From CALDTK01 sp041744755 (GTDB lineage Bacteria > Bacteroidota > Bacteroidia > Chitinophagales > Saprospiraceae), in NCBI GenBank assembly GCA_041744755.1, contig JBGTKC010000007.1:6246-70245 (forward strand): 64,000 nt of DNA, read 5' to 3'. Made by a program: the position numbers and the translations under genes. The notes below the pieces were generated by a model that saw only the letters and a program-made list of their open reading frames with translations, did not search any database and was not told the origin of the DNA. Position 1 is the stretch's first letter. Every line of letters starts with the position of its first letter. This document shows, piece after piece, positions 1 through 8,895 of the stretch.

Positions 1-615
1 CGCCATCGGCAGCGGGACGAGCGAGGTCACGAAGGGCACGTCCGTCGGCCAGGGTGTCCCGTAGAATTGCGTCACCTGATTGAAGAGCATCCCGACGCGA
101 TCGGCGTAGGCATCGAGGAAGCGCTCAGTCCGTTCTGCATTCGCGCGCTGGGGTTCGGACACGAGGCGGCGGTAGTAGGGGGCGGCTTTCGCCAAAACCT
201 GAAACAGGCGCCCGTGCTCGGTGGCCGACAGCAGGCCGACACTCCGCTGGCTAAAGTCCGCGACCGAGCTTGCCGCCGAGCTCTGCATCCACAGCAGGTC
301 CATCACCGAACGCGAACGGTAGCGCCGCCGCGGCAGATCGGGTCGGCGGTAGCTCATCGACAGGTCGATGTCCCGAAATTCGCTGACGGTTTTGGCGAAA
401 GCCGCATCCCCCGCCGTGGCCTCGGCGATGAAGGCGCGGTACGTCTGCGAGGTGTGCTCCCCGCCGGCGGCCGTATGGACGAAGTGCAGGACGCACAGCG
501 CCTCCGAGGTAGAGTAGCTGAAGTTGGGTAGCTGGGCGGACTGCGCCTGCGACAATCCGCTGCCGGACAGGCAGATGAGCAAAAGGCAAAGCAGGCGATT
601 GGGGGGAATCGGCAT
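1..615 (-). CDS. Secreted protein of unknown function, 3' end cut by the window edge
   Basis: The frame is open without a stop from an ATG at 615 to the left edge, giving at least 205 residues. The N-terminus is a clear Sec signal peptide: a short n-region ending in Arg7, a Leu/Cys-rich core, then small residues before a likely cut after SQA around residue 28. The mature part has an early LHFVHTAAGGEHTS segment and an Arg/Tyr-rich middle (SYRRPDLPRRRYRSR). I do not recognise the family. Two copies of the interspersed 14-mer lie inside it, read as AFAKT and as VLAKA. The gene is downstream of the M16 peptidase on the same strand but separated from it by a strong terminator, so it is probably a separate unit. 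Confidence 0.6.
   Translation of the reverse strand, partial: MPIPPNRLLCLLLICLSGSGLSQAQSAQLPNFSYSTSEALCVLHFVHTAAGGEHTSQTYRAFIAEATAGDAAFAKTVSEFRDIDLSMSYRRPDLPRRRYRSRSVMDLLWMQSSAASSVADFSQRSVGLLSATEHGRLFQVLAKAAPYYRRLVSEPQRANAERTERFLDAYADRVGMLFNQVTQFYGTPWPTDVPFVTSLVPLPMA
185..198 (+). repeat. Interspersed 14-mer GCTTTCGCCAAAAC, exact copy
   Basis: Inside the secreted-protein gene at the left edge; read there as VLAKA. Confidence 0.9.
389..402 (-). repeat. Interspersed 14-mer, exact copy
   Basis: Same gene, opposite orientation to the copy at 185; read as AFAKT. Confidence 0.9.
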
Positions 616-700
616 CTGGGGCGAGGATCATTGGGCGCGTGGCGGCAAGAACGCCACAAAGCGGCGGCTTATGGCCAGGGGGCCGGATTATCCACAAAAA

Positions 701-735
701 AGGCCCCCGCCTTACACACTGTAAGGCGGGGGCCT
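701..735 (-). terminator. Rho-independent terminator after the M16 peptidase gene
   Basis: A perfect 16-bp stem (arms 701-716 and 720-735) with a 3-base loop CAC. On the minus strand it is followed by a run of six T. It lies 35 bp past the M16 peptidase stop codon, the right place and orientation to end that transcript. Confidence 0.88.
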
Positions 736-770
736 CTTAGAGGCGTGGCGCAGAGGTGTGAGGGTCAGAC

Positions 771-3731
771 CTAGCTCCGAATCACCTCCCCGTTCTTATC
801 CAAAATTACCGGATCACCCAGCCCCAGCTCTTTCAAACCTTCCAGCTGCGTGGCCTTGTCGCCCACCACGATGAAGCGCATTTCCTTCGGGGCGATGTAC
901 TTCGAGATGAGGCCCTTGGCATTGGCGAGCGTCATGTTGTTGAGCTCGTTGGCGCGCTGGGCCTTGTAGTCGGCCGGGAGGTTGTAGGTCGAGATCTCGA
1001 GCAGCTGGCCGAGCTTGTCGTTGAGGCTCTCGTTGGCCAGCGCCTCCTTGCGCGTAAGGCTGGCCTTGGTCTTGTCGAGGTCGTCCTGTGTGAAGCCTTC
1101 GGCGTAGCCGCCGAGGATCTCCTGGAACACCTGCGCCGACTCCTTGGTCACGTTCGCGCGCACGCTCGACATGGCCACGAAGTAGCCGTCTTGCTTGGTG
1201 GCCGGCACGCTCGAGTAGGCGCCGTAGGTGTAGCCGCGGTTCTCGCGCAGCTCCTGGAAGAGGCGCCCGCTACCCGAGCCCCCGAGGCGCTCGTTGACGA
1301 CCGTGAGTTTGTAGTAGTCCGGATCGTTGATCCCGGGGGCCGGCTTACCGACGAAGATGACGGACTGTTTGGCGTCCGGGACGTCGACGAAGAAGACCTG
1401 CTCGTCGCGCTTGGCGGCGGTGTCGACCGTCGGCAGCGTCACCTCCGGACCTTCCCACTTCTCTTCATATTCCTCGAAGGCGTCCTCGGCCTCGTCGTCG
1501 GTGACGTTGCCGACCACGTGAATCGTGGCCAGGCGCGGGTTGATGTACTTCGCGTAGTGATCCTTGAGGTCCTGGAGCGTGAGCTTTTCGACGCTCTGCA
1601 CGGTGCCGGCGGTCGGGCGCGCCATGCGGGAGTCGGCCCCGTAGATCACCTTCCCGAAGGCCATGCGCGCGGCGTAGCCCGGCTGCGCCATCTGCCCCTG
1701 AATGTTGCTGATGGCGGCCGACTTGAGGCGGTCGAATTCGGCCTCGTCGAAGCGCGGCTGCGTCAAGGCCTCCATCACGAGGTCCACGCTCGGGCGGAAG
1801 TTGCGGGCCAGGGTGTTGACGTACAGCGTTGCGTCCTCGCGACCGGCGCGGAAGGAGTAGCTCGCGCCCAGCTGCCCGAGGGCGTCGGCGTACTGCTCAG
1901 GAGTTTTGGTTTTCGTGCCCTCGAGCAGGAGGTCGGTGAGGATGCCCATCAGGCCTTCCTTGCCCTCCGGATCGGTGAGCGCGCCGCCGTCAAAACGGAT
2001 AGCGTAGGTGACCAGCGGTAGCTCGTCCGACTCGATGCCGAGCAGCTTCGAGCCGTTGTCGTTGGTCTCGCGGTAGATCTTCGGCGTCGGCGGGATCACC
2101 TCACCGACGAGGGCGGGCCGCTTCGAGCGATCGATCTTGGAGGCCGTGCGCGGAAAGTCGGTAGCCGACTCATCCATCGGCGGCGCCTCGGCGCCCTCGA
2201 CGATGGCCTCCTCGACCACGTCGGCCTTGGTGCTGCCCTCCACGGTGAGGTCGAGCTGGCCCTTCGGCACGAAGCTCGTCATGACGTGGGGCTTGTCCTT
2301 GATGTAGTAGTTGTAGACGCGCATCACGTCGGCCGGCGTCACGCTAAGTAGGCCAGCGGCCTGTTTCTTGAGGTGCTCAGGACTTCCGAAGAACTCGTTC
2401 GACTGCGCCAACGCGAAGCTCTTCGAGAGTACGGAGTTGAGCTGTCCATAAAACTGCGTCTCGAGTTGATTGCGGATGCGCTCCATGTCGCGCGGGTCAA
2501 TGCCGTCCTTCTCGAAGCGCGTCATCGCCTCGTTGACGCCGGCCAGGACCTGGTCGAGGTCGGTTTTGGCATTAGCCCGCACCGAAATCTGGAACTGCCC
2601 GGCGATGTTGCTCGCACCGTTGTAAGCCCGCGGCTGTGGCGCCAGCTTCTTCTCTTCGACCAACACCTTGTAAAGGGGCGCACGCTTGCCGTCGCTCAGC
2701 AACTCGGCCAGGTAATCGAGCGCGTACTCGTCCGGATTGCCGGCGTTGATGCTCGGCCAGGTCATGGTAAGCTGCGGGAGCTCGGCGAAGTTGTCCTCGT
2801 GGTACAGATTGACGGTCGAGGCCATCTTGACGGGCTGCGGCTGCATCACCGGCACCATCTTGCGCTTCGGGATCTCGGAGAAGTAGTACTCGACGAGCTT
2901 CTGGACCTTCTCGGGGTCGATGTCGCCGGCGATCACCATCGTGGCGTTATTTGGGCCGTAGTAGGCCTCGTAAAACTCCTTCACGTCGGCCTCGGTGGCG
3001 GCCTGTAGGTCCTCCAGACTCCCGATCACCTGCCAGTTGTACGGGTGGCCCTCCGGGTACATCGCTTTGTCGATTACGTAACCCTCGTGGCCGTAGGGCG
3101 CGTTGTCGACGCGCTGGCGCTTCTCGTTCTTGACGACCTGCTTCTCGTTCTCGAGCACGGGCGTGGTCACGGTATTGATCATGTAGCCCATGCGGTCGGC
3201 CTCCATCCAGAGGATGCGCTCGAGGGCGTCCTTGGGCACCACCTCGTAGTACACGGTGCCGTCCTGCCAGGTGCCGCCGTTGAAGTCCCCGCCGAGGTCC
3301 TCGATCTCCTTGAAGAAGGCGCCCTTGCCGACGTTCTCCGAGGCCTGGAAGAGCATGTGCTCGAAGAAGTGCGCGAAGCCCGTGCGTCCGGGTTTCTCGC
3401 GGTTGGATCCGACGTTGAACAGGATCGCCACCGCCACCACCGGGTCGGAGTGGTCCTCGTGGAGGATGAGGTCGAGCCCGTTGTCCATCAGGATCTTCTG
3501 GTACGGGATGTCGAGCTTAACGTCGGGGGTTTTGGCGGCAGCCGTGGCGCTCGTTTTGGCGGCAGCCGGCATTGCCTTGGTCGCCGTGGTCGCCTTGACG
3601 GCCTTGGCCGGAGCTTTTGTAGTGGCGGGGGCCTTCTTCTGCGGGGCTTGCGCCAACATGGGGCCCGCCAGCGTCAGACAGGCGAGTCCCGTGACCGCAA
3701 GTCGGCCGAGCGTACGAATCGTATTAATCAT
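771..3731 (-). CDS. M16 family zinc metallopeptidase, two-domain, secreted
   Basis: A 986-residue PqqL/pitrilysin-type peptidase. A signal peptide (MINTIRTLGRLAVTG..., cut near AQA, about residue 28) is followed by a low-complexity Lys/Ala/Thr linker to about residue 70. The first M16 domain carries the inverted zinc motif HFFEH at about residue 121, with downstream Glu residues around ENEKQVVKNE that fit the third ligand. The second M16 half (from about residue 560) has no HxxEH, as usual for the structural, non-catalytic half of this family. It should act in the periplasm or be attached to the outer membrane and degrade peptides; the substrate cannot be told. The linker contains two tandem copies of GTTTTGGCGGCAGC, a degenerate form of the interspersed repeat. 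It is monocistronic with its own terminator. Confidence 0.9.
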   Translation of the reverse strand: MINTIRTLGRLAVTGLACLTLAGPMLAQAPQKKAPATTKAPAKAVKATTATKAMPAAAKTSATAAAKTPDVKLDIPYQKILMDNGLDLILHEDHSDPVVAVAILFNVGSNREKPGRTGFAHFFEHMLFQASENVGKGAFFKEIEDLGGDFNGGTWQDGTVYYEVVPKDALERILWMEADRMGYMINTVTTPVLENEKQVVKNEKRQRVDNAPYGHEGYVIDKAMYPEGHPYNWQVIGSLEDLQAATEADVKEFYEAYYGPNNATMVIAGDIDPEKVQKLVEYYFSEIPKRKMVPVMQPQPVKMASTVNLYHEDNFAELPQLTMTWPSINAGNPDEYALDYLAELLSDGKRAPLYKVLVEEKKLAPQPRAYNGASNIAGQFQISVRANAKTDLDQVLAGVNEAMTRFEKDGIDPRDMERIRNQLETQFYGQLNSVLSKSFALAQSNEFFGSPEHLKKQAAGLLSVTPADVMRVYNYYIKDKPHVMTSFVPKGQLDLTVEGSTKADVVEEAIVEGAEAPPMDESATDFPRTASKIDRSKRPALVGEVIPPTPKIYRETNDNGSKLLGIESDELPLVTYAIRFDGGALTDPEGKEGLMGILTDLLLEGTKTKTPEQYADALGQLGASYSFRAGREDATLYVNTLARNFRPSVDLVMEALTQPRFDEAEFDRLKSAAISNIQGQMAQPGYAARMAFGKVIYGADSRMARPTAGTVQSVEKLTLQDLKDHYAKYINPRLATIHVVGNVTDDEAEDAFEEYEEKWEGPEVTLPTVDTAAKRDEQVFFVDVPDAKQSVIFVGKPAPGINDPDYYKLTVVNERLGGSGSGRLFQELRENRGYTYGAYSSVPATKQDGYFVAMSSVRANVTKESAQVFQEILGGYAEGFTQDDLDKTKASLTRKEALANESLNDKLGQLLEISTYNLPADYKAQRANELNNMTLANAKGLISKYIAPKEMRFIVVGDKATQLEGLKELGLGDPVILDKNGEVIRS

Positions 3732-3991
3732 AGTTAGATTTGATTGTGAAGGGGGGACAAGTTACCACCTGCGTATTTAAGCGTATACGCCTTGCGGCAA
3801 AACGGTATACCAACGGGCGGCGGTCTTCGACCAATGGCGCTAATCTCAATGCGAAGACAGGTCGTGCGAGCACGGCGCCATAGCGCCACCGCGTTCAAAG
3901 GTTCCACTACATCGGGCGCTGGCAGAGCCAGTCGAACGCCCGCCTCTGCGTACCTCTGCGGCCTCTATGCCTCCTTGCTAACCCGCATCCC
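3732..3991. other. Intergenic region between divergent M16 peptidase and GNAT genes
   Basis: It holds a one-mismatch copy of the second interspersed motif at 3789-3803 (GCCTTGCGGCAAAAC), flanked by GTATAC on both sides. Near the GNAT start it contains a CCTCTGCG-rich text (about 3940-3972) that recurs upstream of other plus-strand genes. Promoters for both neighbours should lie here, but I see no clean TAnnTTTG box. Confidence 0.4.
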
Positions 3992-4495
3992 ATGCTCCAC
4001 CTCCGCCCCATCGCCCCCGCCGACAATTTCGCCGTGGCCCGCGTCATCCGCACCGTCATGCCCGAGTTCAACTGCATCGGTGAGGGCTTCTCGATCGAGG
4101 ACCCCGAGGTCGACGACATGGCCGGCGCCTACAGCGCACCCCGATCGCAATTTTTCGTCGTCGAAAGCGACGATGACGCGGGAGCAGCTTCCGCCAAAAC
4201 GATCGTCGCCGTGGCGGGCTACGCCCCGTTGACCGGCGGTGACGCCAATACTTGTGAGCTGCGCAAGATGTACGCCCTGTCGCCCGCCCGCGGCAGAGGC
4301 GCCGGCAGGCTCCTCATCGACGCCTGCCTCGCCGGCGCGCGCGAGGCCGGCTTCACGCGCATATACCTCGAGACCGTTAACGCCATGACGCAGGCCGCAG
4401 AACTCTACCGCAAGCACGGCTTCGAGGACCTCGACGCGCCGCTGGGCGGGACCGGGCACACGGGCTGCGATCGGTGGATGGCGCGGGCGCTGTAG
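3992..4495 (+). CDS. GNAT family N-acetyltransferase
   Basis: 167 residues, the typical size of a single GNAT domain. The acetyl-CoA binding motif A is visible as LSPARGRGAGRLLIDACL (RxxGxG/A type), followed by the beta5/alpha4 segment IYLETVNAMTQAAELYRKHGFE, a classic GNAT ending. The N-terminus begins LRPIAPADNFAVARVIR, the usual first strand and helix. The acceptor substrate cannot be inferred. A GCTTCCGCCAAAAC variant of the interspersed repeat (4187-4200) encodes part of an apparent loop. The gene has no close partners: the next gene starts 72 bp later and looks unrelated. Confidence 0.88.
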   Translation: MLHLRPIAPADNFAVARVIRTVMPEFNCIGEGFSIEDPEVDDMAGAYSAPRSQFFVVESDDDAGAASAKTIVAVAGYAPLTGGDANTCELRKMYALSPARGRGAGRLLIDACLAGAREAGFTRIYLETVNAMTQAAELYRKHGFEDLDAPLGGTGHTGCDRWMARAL

Positions 4496-4567
4496 GGATG
4501 GAGCCGGAACCCCGGTGTATGTGGCTATTCCGGCCTATGTTCGTGTCACCTCAGCCAGGCGCTTCGC

Positions 4568-5317
4568 ATGCCCCAGAACACACCGGACCGACGTTTGGCC
4601 CCCCCTGTCTTACTGGTCCTCCTCGGCCTGTGGCTAGGGGTCACCTCCGCGCTCGCGCAGCGCCCGGAGCTCACCTTCTTCGCCGGGCCCTCAATCGCGT
4701 ACCGGACCCTCTCCGCGCAGGGCAACCACAGTTACCTCGCGGGGGCCTTCGACGACACCGACCGCCGCGCCGTCCTCGGGGAGGTCGGCCTGCGGCACAG
4801 CCAGGCCGTCGGCAAGCGCTCGCGCCTCTCCGGGGGCCTCACCTACGGCACCCTCGGGTACAACTTCTCCGAGGCGCCCCTCAAGTGGGGCAGCCAGTGG
4901 AACGGGACGGCGTTCGACCCGACGCTACCGAGTGGCGAACCCGACGCCTCCCCGCTCATCGGACACCGCTTTACGTACGTAGCCGCGCCCATCGAGTACG
5001 CCTACCAGCTCCTCGGCGACGGGCACAGCGTTCGCCTCTCGCTGCGGGGGGGCGCCGAACCGGCTATCCTCGTCGGGCAGGTCCAACGGCTGCGCGCCAG
5101 CGACAACAGCCGCTACTCGAGGGAGCTCGACGGGCTCTTCCACGGCTACAGCCTCGGGCTCCGCACCGGCCTCAGCGTCTCGTACGGGATGGCCCCCGGT
5201 TGGGCCATCGTCGCCGAACCTACCTTCCGGCACCAACTCCTGCCGCTCATCGAAGGCCTTCTCCAAACGCGCCTCTACTCCACGAGCTTGATGCTCGGGA
5301 TCCAGCGAACGCTGTAG
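4568..5317 (+). CDS. Outer-membrane beta-barrel-like secreted protein
   Basis: 249 residues. A signal peptide with a Leu-rich core (VLLVLLGLWLGVTSALAQ) is cut near residue 31. The rest shows alternating hydrophobic/polar strands rich in Gly, Tyr and Arg (for example LSGGLTYGTLGYNF, YSLGLRTGLSVSYGM) and ends in YSTSLMLGIQRTL. This fits the small 8-10 strand porin-like barrels common in Bacteroidota. I assign no substrate. It is followed closely by a convergent gene on the minus strand. Confidence 0.68.
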   Translation: MPQNTPDRRLAPPVLLVLLGLWLGVTSALAQRPELTFFAGPSIAYRTLSAQGNHSYLAGAFDDTDRRAVLGEVGLRHSQAVGKRSRLSGGLTYGTLGYNFSEAPLKWGSQWNGTAFDPTLPSGEPDASPLIGHRFTYVAAPIEYAYQLLGDGHSVRLSLRGGAEPAILVGQVQRLRASDNSRYSRELDGLFHGYSLGLRTGLSVSYGMAPGWAIVAEPTFRHQLLPLIEGLLQTRLYSTSLMLGIQRTL

Positions 5318-5354
5318 GGCGAGTCCCTGAATCCACTATGCGCCAGCTTAATCC

Positions 5355-6008
5355 TCAGGTCAACTCAGCCGCGAACTCACGCGTGCCGAAGTCCTCGCCG
5401 CTTAGCCAGTACTCCGAAGTCATCAATCGATATTGCCCGTCACCCAACGCCTCCGACCGCCACAGGATCGACTCCGCCTCCGGGAAGTCGGCCTTGCCGG
5501 CCATGCGCTCCTCGTAGAGCCGCGGGAGGATGGCGTGCCCGCGCAGTCCCGGCGACATGAGCCGCAGTACGTCGGCTTTCGCGAAAACTTTGCCCCCGGC
5601 CTCCGCCGGCGTGATGCTACACAGGATGACGCTCGCCTTCGTATTCGGGAACTTCCCGTTGTAGGCGCGGTACAGTAGTTGATTGACGTGCCACAGGCGC
5701 TCGTGCAGGCTGATGTCCGGGTACTCCTCCACCACCTTGTCGAGCAACATGTCGTGGGCGATCTGCTCGATCTGGTGCTCGTTTAGCTCCTCCTCGGTGA
5801 ACGTTTGCCGCAAGGCGACCACGGCCGCTTCCGCTGGGGCCAGGTCACTCGTCACCAGGGCCAGATACTCGCGGAGCTCACTCGCCGGCAGCTCCTCCAC
5901 GTTCTCGACATCGTAGGCGTCGAGGAGGGCGCGCAGGCGGGCCTCGGTCCAGAAGCCCGGGTCTTCGGAGACGGTTTCGATGTCGGAAATGGCGATCTGG
6001 TAGGTCAT
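5355..6008 (-). CDS. Hypothetical cytoplasmic protein
   Basis: 217 residues from an ATG at 6008 (MTYQIAISDIETVSEDPG). The frame stays open far upstream, but that extension has no protein-like character and runs under the phosphoglucomutase gene, so I reject it. The protein is acidic, predicted helical, with no signal peptide, membrane segment or motif I recognise. A GCTTTCGCGAAAAC copy of the interspersed repeat (5575-5588, a perfectly palindromic version of its core) encodes the KVFAKAD segment. Divergent from the phosphoglucomutase gene. Confidence 0.6.
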   Translation of the reverse strand: MTYQIAISDIETVSEDPGFWTEARLRALLDAYDVENVEELPASELREYLALVTSDLAPAEAAVVALRQTFTEEELNEHQIEQIAHDMLLDKVVEEYPDISLHERLWHVNQLLYRAYNGKFPNTKASVILCSITPAEAGGKVFAKADVLRLMSPGLRGHAILPRLYEERMAGKADFPEAESILWRSEALGDGQYRLMTSEYWLSGEDFGTREFAAELT

Positions 6009-6200
6009 GATAGGTTTTGCTGAAAAGCTAAACGTCACGAGATCGAAGGTGACTGCTCGAACGAGTATTGGATCGCGGAGGACGCAGAGGTCCGCTGGGC
6101 GCGTAGCGTCGTCCATCGTCCGCCAGCCGCCGTCACGCCCTCTGTGCCCCTCGTGTCTTCTTCGTACGCTTTGTGTCCTTCGAAGTTTACTTTCGCCCGC

Positions 6201-7964
6201 ATGCCCTTCGACCCGACCACCCAACGCAACCTCGACACCTGGCTCCAAGGCGACTACGACGCTGAGACAAAGGCCGAGATCCGAGCCCTCCTCGACGCCG
6301 GCGACGACACCGCCGTCACGAACGCCTTCTACCAGGACCTCGAGTTCGGTACCGGCGGCATGCGCGGCGTCATGGGCGTCGGCCCGAATCGCGTCAATCG
6401 CTACACCCTCGGGGCGGCCACGCAAGGGTTTGCCAATTACTTGAACGAGCAGGGTACGCCTTCCGGGACGTCTCAGCGTTCGCCGCAGGCGAAGGCCCCC
6501 GCCGTCGTCATCGCGCACGACTGCCGCAACAACTCCGACACCTTCGCCAATCTCGTGGCCGATGTCTTCAGTGCCAATGGCATCACGGTCCACTTCTTCG
6601 AGGGGATGCGCCCGACGCCGGAGTTGAGTTTTGCCGTAAGGCGCCTCAACGCCCAGGGCGGCGTCATGCTTACGGCCTCGCACAACCCCCGCGAGTACAA
6701 CGGCTATAAGGCCTACGGCACCGACGGCGGACAGCTCGTGGCCCCGGCCGACGAGGCGGTGCTCGAACACGTCCGCGAGGTGAGCTCGGTCGGCGACATC
6801 AAGTTTTCGCGAAAGCCGGAACTCGTGCATACCATCGGCGAGGACATGGACGAGGCCTTCTACGACGCGCTCGTGAAGCTCTCCTTAAGCCCCGACGCCA
6901 TCGAGCGGGAGGCCGATATGCCGATCGTCTTCTCGCCGATCCACGGCACGGGCATGGTGAGCGTGCCGCCGGTACTTAAGCGTTTCGGCTTCACCAACGT
7001 GGTGACTGTCCCTGAGCAAATGATTCCCGACGGCGACTTCCCGACCGTCGTCTACCCGAACCCTGAGGAGGCCGAGGCCCTCTCGATGGCGCTCGCCAAG
7101 GCCCGCGAGGTCGGCGCCGACCTCGTGATGGCCACCGACCCCGACGCCGACCGCGTGGGCATCGCCGTGCGCGACGACGCCGGCGAGATGCGGCTGCTCA
7201 ACGGCAACCAGACCGCCTGTCTGCTGGTGCACTACGTGCTGAGTGCGCACAAGCGCAAAGGCGACATCCGCCCGGACGATTACGTCGTAAAGACCGTCGT
7301 GACGAGCTACCTTATTGATCGCATCGCCGAGGATTTTGGCGTCGAGTGCATCAAGACCCTGACGGGCTTCAAATTCATCGGCGAGGTGATGACCGAGCGG
7401 GAGGGCAAGGGCCGCTTCCTCGTCGGCGGGGAGGAGAGCTACGGCTACCTCGTCGGCGAGCACGCGCGGGACAAGGACGCGGTGATCAGCTGTGCGATGA
7501 TCGCCGAGATGGCGGCCTACCACAAGTCGCAGGGGTCCTCGCTGTGGGATGCACTAAAGGCACTCTATAAGGAGTACGGCTTCTACAAGGAGAAGCTCGT
7601 ATCCCTCACGAAGCAGGGCAAGTCCGGCGCCGAGGAGATTCAGGCGATGATGGCGGGCTTTCGCCAAAACCCACCGCACGCGCTCGGCGGTAGCGAGGTG
7701 GTCACGATCAAGGACTACAAGTCCGACACGAGCCACGACCTCGCGAGCGGCGAGAAGACCAAAATTGGCCTGCCGAGCTCGAATGTTCTCCAGTTCTTCA
7801 CCGCCGATGGCACCATCGTGAGCGCGCGTCCGAGCGGCACGGAGCCGAAGATCAAGTTCTACTGCCAGGTCAAGGACACCGACCACGACGGCGACACCTT
7901 CGCCGCCGCGATGGACAAGCTCGACGCCAAGGTGACGCGCGTGATGGCGGATTTGGGGGTGTGA
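6201..7964 (+). CDS. Phosphoglucomutase / phosphomannomutase
   Basis: 587 residues from the ATG at 6201, long like the PgcA-type enzymes. Domain 1 carries the phospho-serine loop TASHNPREYNGYKAYG, domain 2 the metal-binding DPDADR, domain 3 the sugar-binding GGEESYGYL, and domain 4 the phosphate-binding RPSGTEPKIKFY. All four signatures of the alpha-D-phosphohexomutase family are intact, so it should interconvert hexose-1- and hexose-6-phosphates for glycogen and envelope sugar synthesis. The upstream open frame to 6144 is read from a CCTCTGTGCCCCTCGTG-type intergenic text and is probably not translated. One exact 14-mer repeat is read as GFRQN. Confidence 0.95.
   Translation: MPFDPTTQRNLDTWLQGDYDAETKAEIRALLDAGDDTAVTNAFYQDLEFGTGGMRGVMGVGPNRVNRYTLGAATQGFANYLNEQGTPSGTSQRSPQAKAPAVVIAHDCRNNSDTFANLVADVFSANGITVHFFEGMRPTPELSFAVRRLNAQGGVMLTASHNPREYNGYKAYGTDGGQLVAPADEAVLEHVREVSSVGDIKFSRKPELVHTIGEDMDEAFYDALVKLSLSPDAIEREADMPIVFSPIHGTGMVSVPPVLKRFGFTNVVTVPEQMIPDGDFPTVVYPNPEEAEALSMALAKAREVGADLVMATDPDADRVGIAVRDDAGEMRLLNGNQTACLLVHYVLSAHKRKGDIRPDDYVVKTVVTSYLIDRIAEDFGVECIKTLTGFKFIGEVMTEREGKGRFLVGGEESYGYLVGEHARDKDAVISCAMIAEMAAYHKSQGSSLWDALKALYKEYGFYKEKLVSLTKQGKSGAEEIQAMMAGFRQNPPHALGGSEVVTIKDYKSDTSHDLASGEKTKIGLPSSNVLQFFTADGTIVSARPSGTEPKIKFYCQVKDTDHDGDTFAAAMDKLDAKVTRVMADLGV
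7657..7670 (+). repeat. Interspersed 14-mer, exact copy
   Basis: In phosphoglucomutase; read as GFRQN. Confidence 0.9.
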
Positions 7965-8064
7965 GGTTACTGGACGAGTAGGCCCTAACCATAACGACGT
8001 CACCGCAGTTTGCGATGCTCGTGTCTGCCTGAGCTGATGTGGTCCATGCGCTGACCCTCTAAGC

Positions 8065-8748
8065 TCACAGAAAGATCGCCACGTTCAGCACCGCCGTCAG
8101 TATCTCCATCGCCAGCAGCCCCCGCTGTGGACCCCGGTCGCAGTAGTACACATTCCCCGCCGCCGTGGCGTCACCGTAGCGCTTGAACACCCGCCGACTC
8201 ATCCGCTCCTGGAGGCGGTCGGTGAAGACGTGCGTGTAAGTAAGGCGCTCACTGCCGGAGTAGACCTCGTAGTCGTACACACTGCGGCCCGTGCGCCGGC
8301 GCCCACCGTAGGGCGCCCCCGGGTGCTGCGCCATCCCGTAGAAGCTGTGCCACTGGCCAGGCAGCAGATAAAGGGAATTGCCCCCAGGCGAAAACCGCAT
8401 CCCCGGGTAATTATAAACCAGATCGGAGTAGCCGCTCGTCCCGCCGCCGAGCACCCGCCCGAGGGACTGCCGACTCCAGCCGCCGTCTACCGTCGAGGTC
8501 CGCAGGTCGAGCTCGAGGGTGTCTCGTGAAGCGTTGTAAAACGAAATGTACGGGACGCCGTCTACGCCCCAGAAATCATACGACACCACGAGCGTGCTGT
8601 CCTCCGAGACGTAGGCATCACGCTGGACCTCGAAACCGCTTGCCCTGACCTCATGGATGCTGTAGCGCGCCGCGCAGGACGGCAGCAAGCCGATGGCGAG
8701 TACCGCCACGAGAAGAGCGGTCGACTGCCGTAGGGTAGCGCTGGACAT
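8065..8748 (-). CDS. Putative lipoprotein of unknown function
   Basis: 227 residues starting MSSATLRQSTALLVAVLAIGLLPSC. The LLPSC lipobox at residues 21-25 predicts lipidation at Cys25. The mature part is rich in aromatic and small residues, resembling a beta-sandwich (DSTLVVSYDFWGVDGVPYISFYN). It ends with a hydrophobic stretch (LLAMEILTAVLNVAIFL) that could be a C-terminal membrane anchor. I recognise no family. It stands alone, between convergent phosphoglucomutase and the divergent acyl-CoA dehydrogenase cluster. Confidence 0.65.
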   Translation of the reverse strand: MSSATLRQSTALLVAVLAIGLLPSCAARYSIHEVRASGFEVQRDAYVSEDSTLVVSYDFWGVDGVPYISFYNASRDTLELDLRTSTVDGGWSRQSLGRVLGGGTSGYSDLVYNYPGMRFSPGGNSLYLLPGQWHSFYGMAQHPGAPYGGRRRTGRSVYDYEVYSGSERLTYTHVFTDRLQERMSRRVFKRYGDATAAGNVYYCDRGPQRGLLAMEILTAVLNVAIFL

Positions 8749-8895
8749 AATCGCGAAGGAAACCTTCGGCGACGACCTTCGCGCAGCCAGCGGTTCACTT
8801 TAACCCAACCCTAACGCTATCTCGGTCGCGCCGAACAATCCAATACCGCCGGGACTTCAAATCTACGGGACGGACCCACCCGCCCCCAGATTGCT

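Noticed and set aside
6009..6830. N-terminal extension of the minus-strand hypothetical protein into the phosphoglucomutase gene
   Set aside because: It runs antisense to a conserved enzyme, has no domain character, and a sensible ATG is at 6008.
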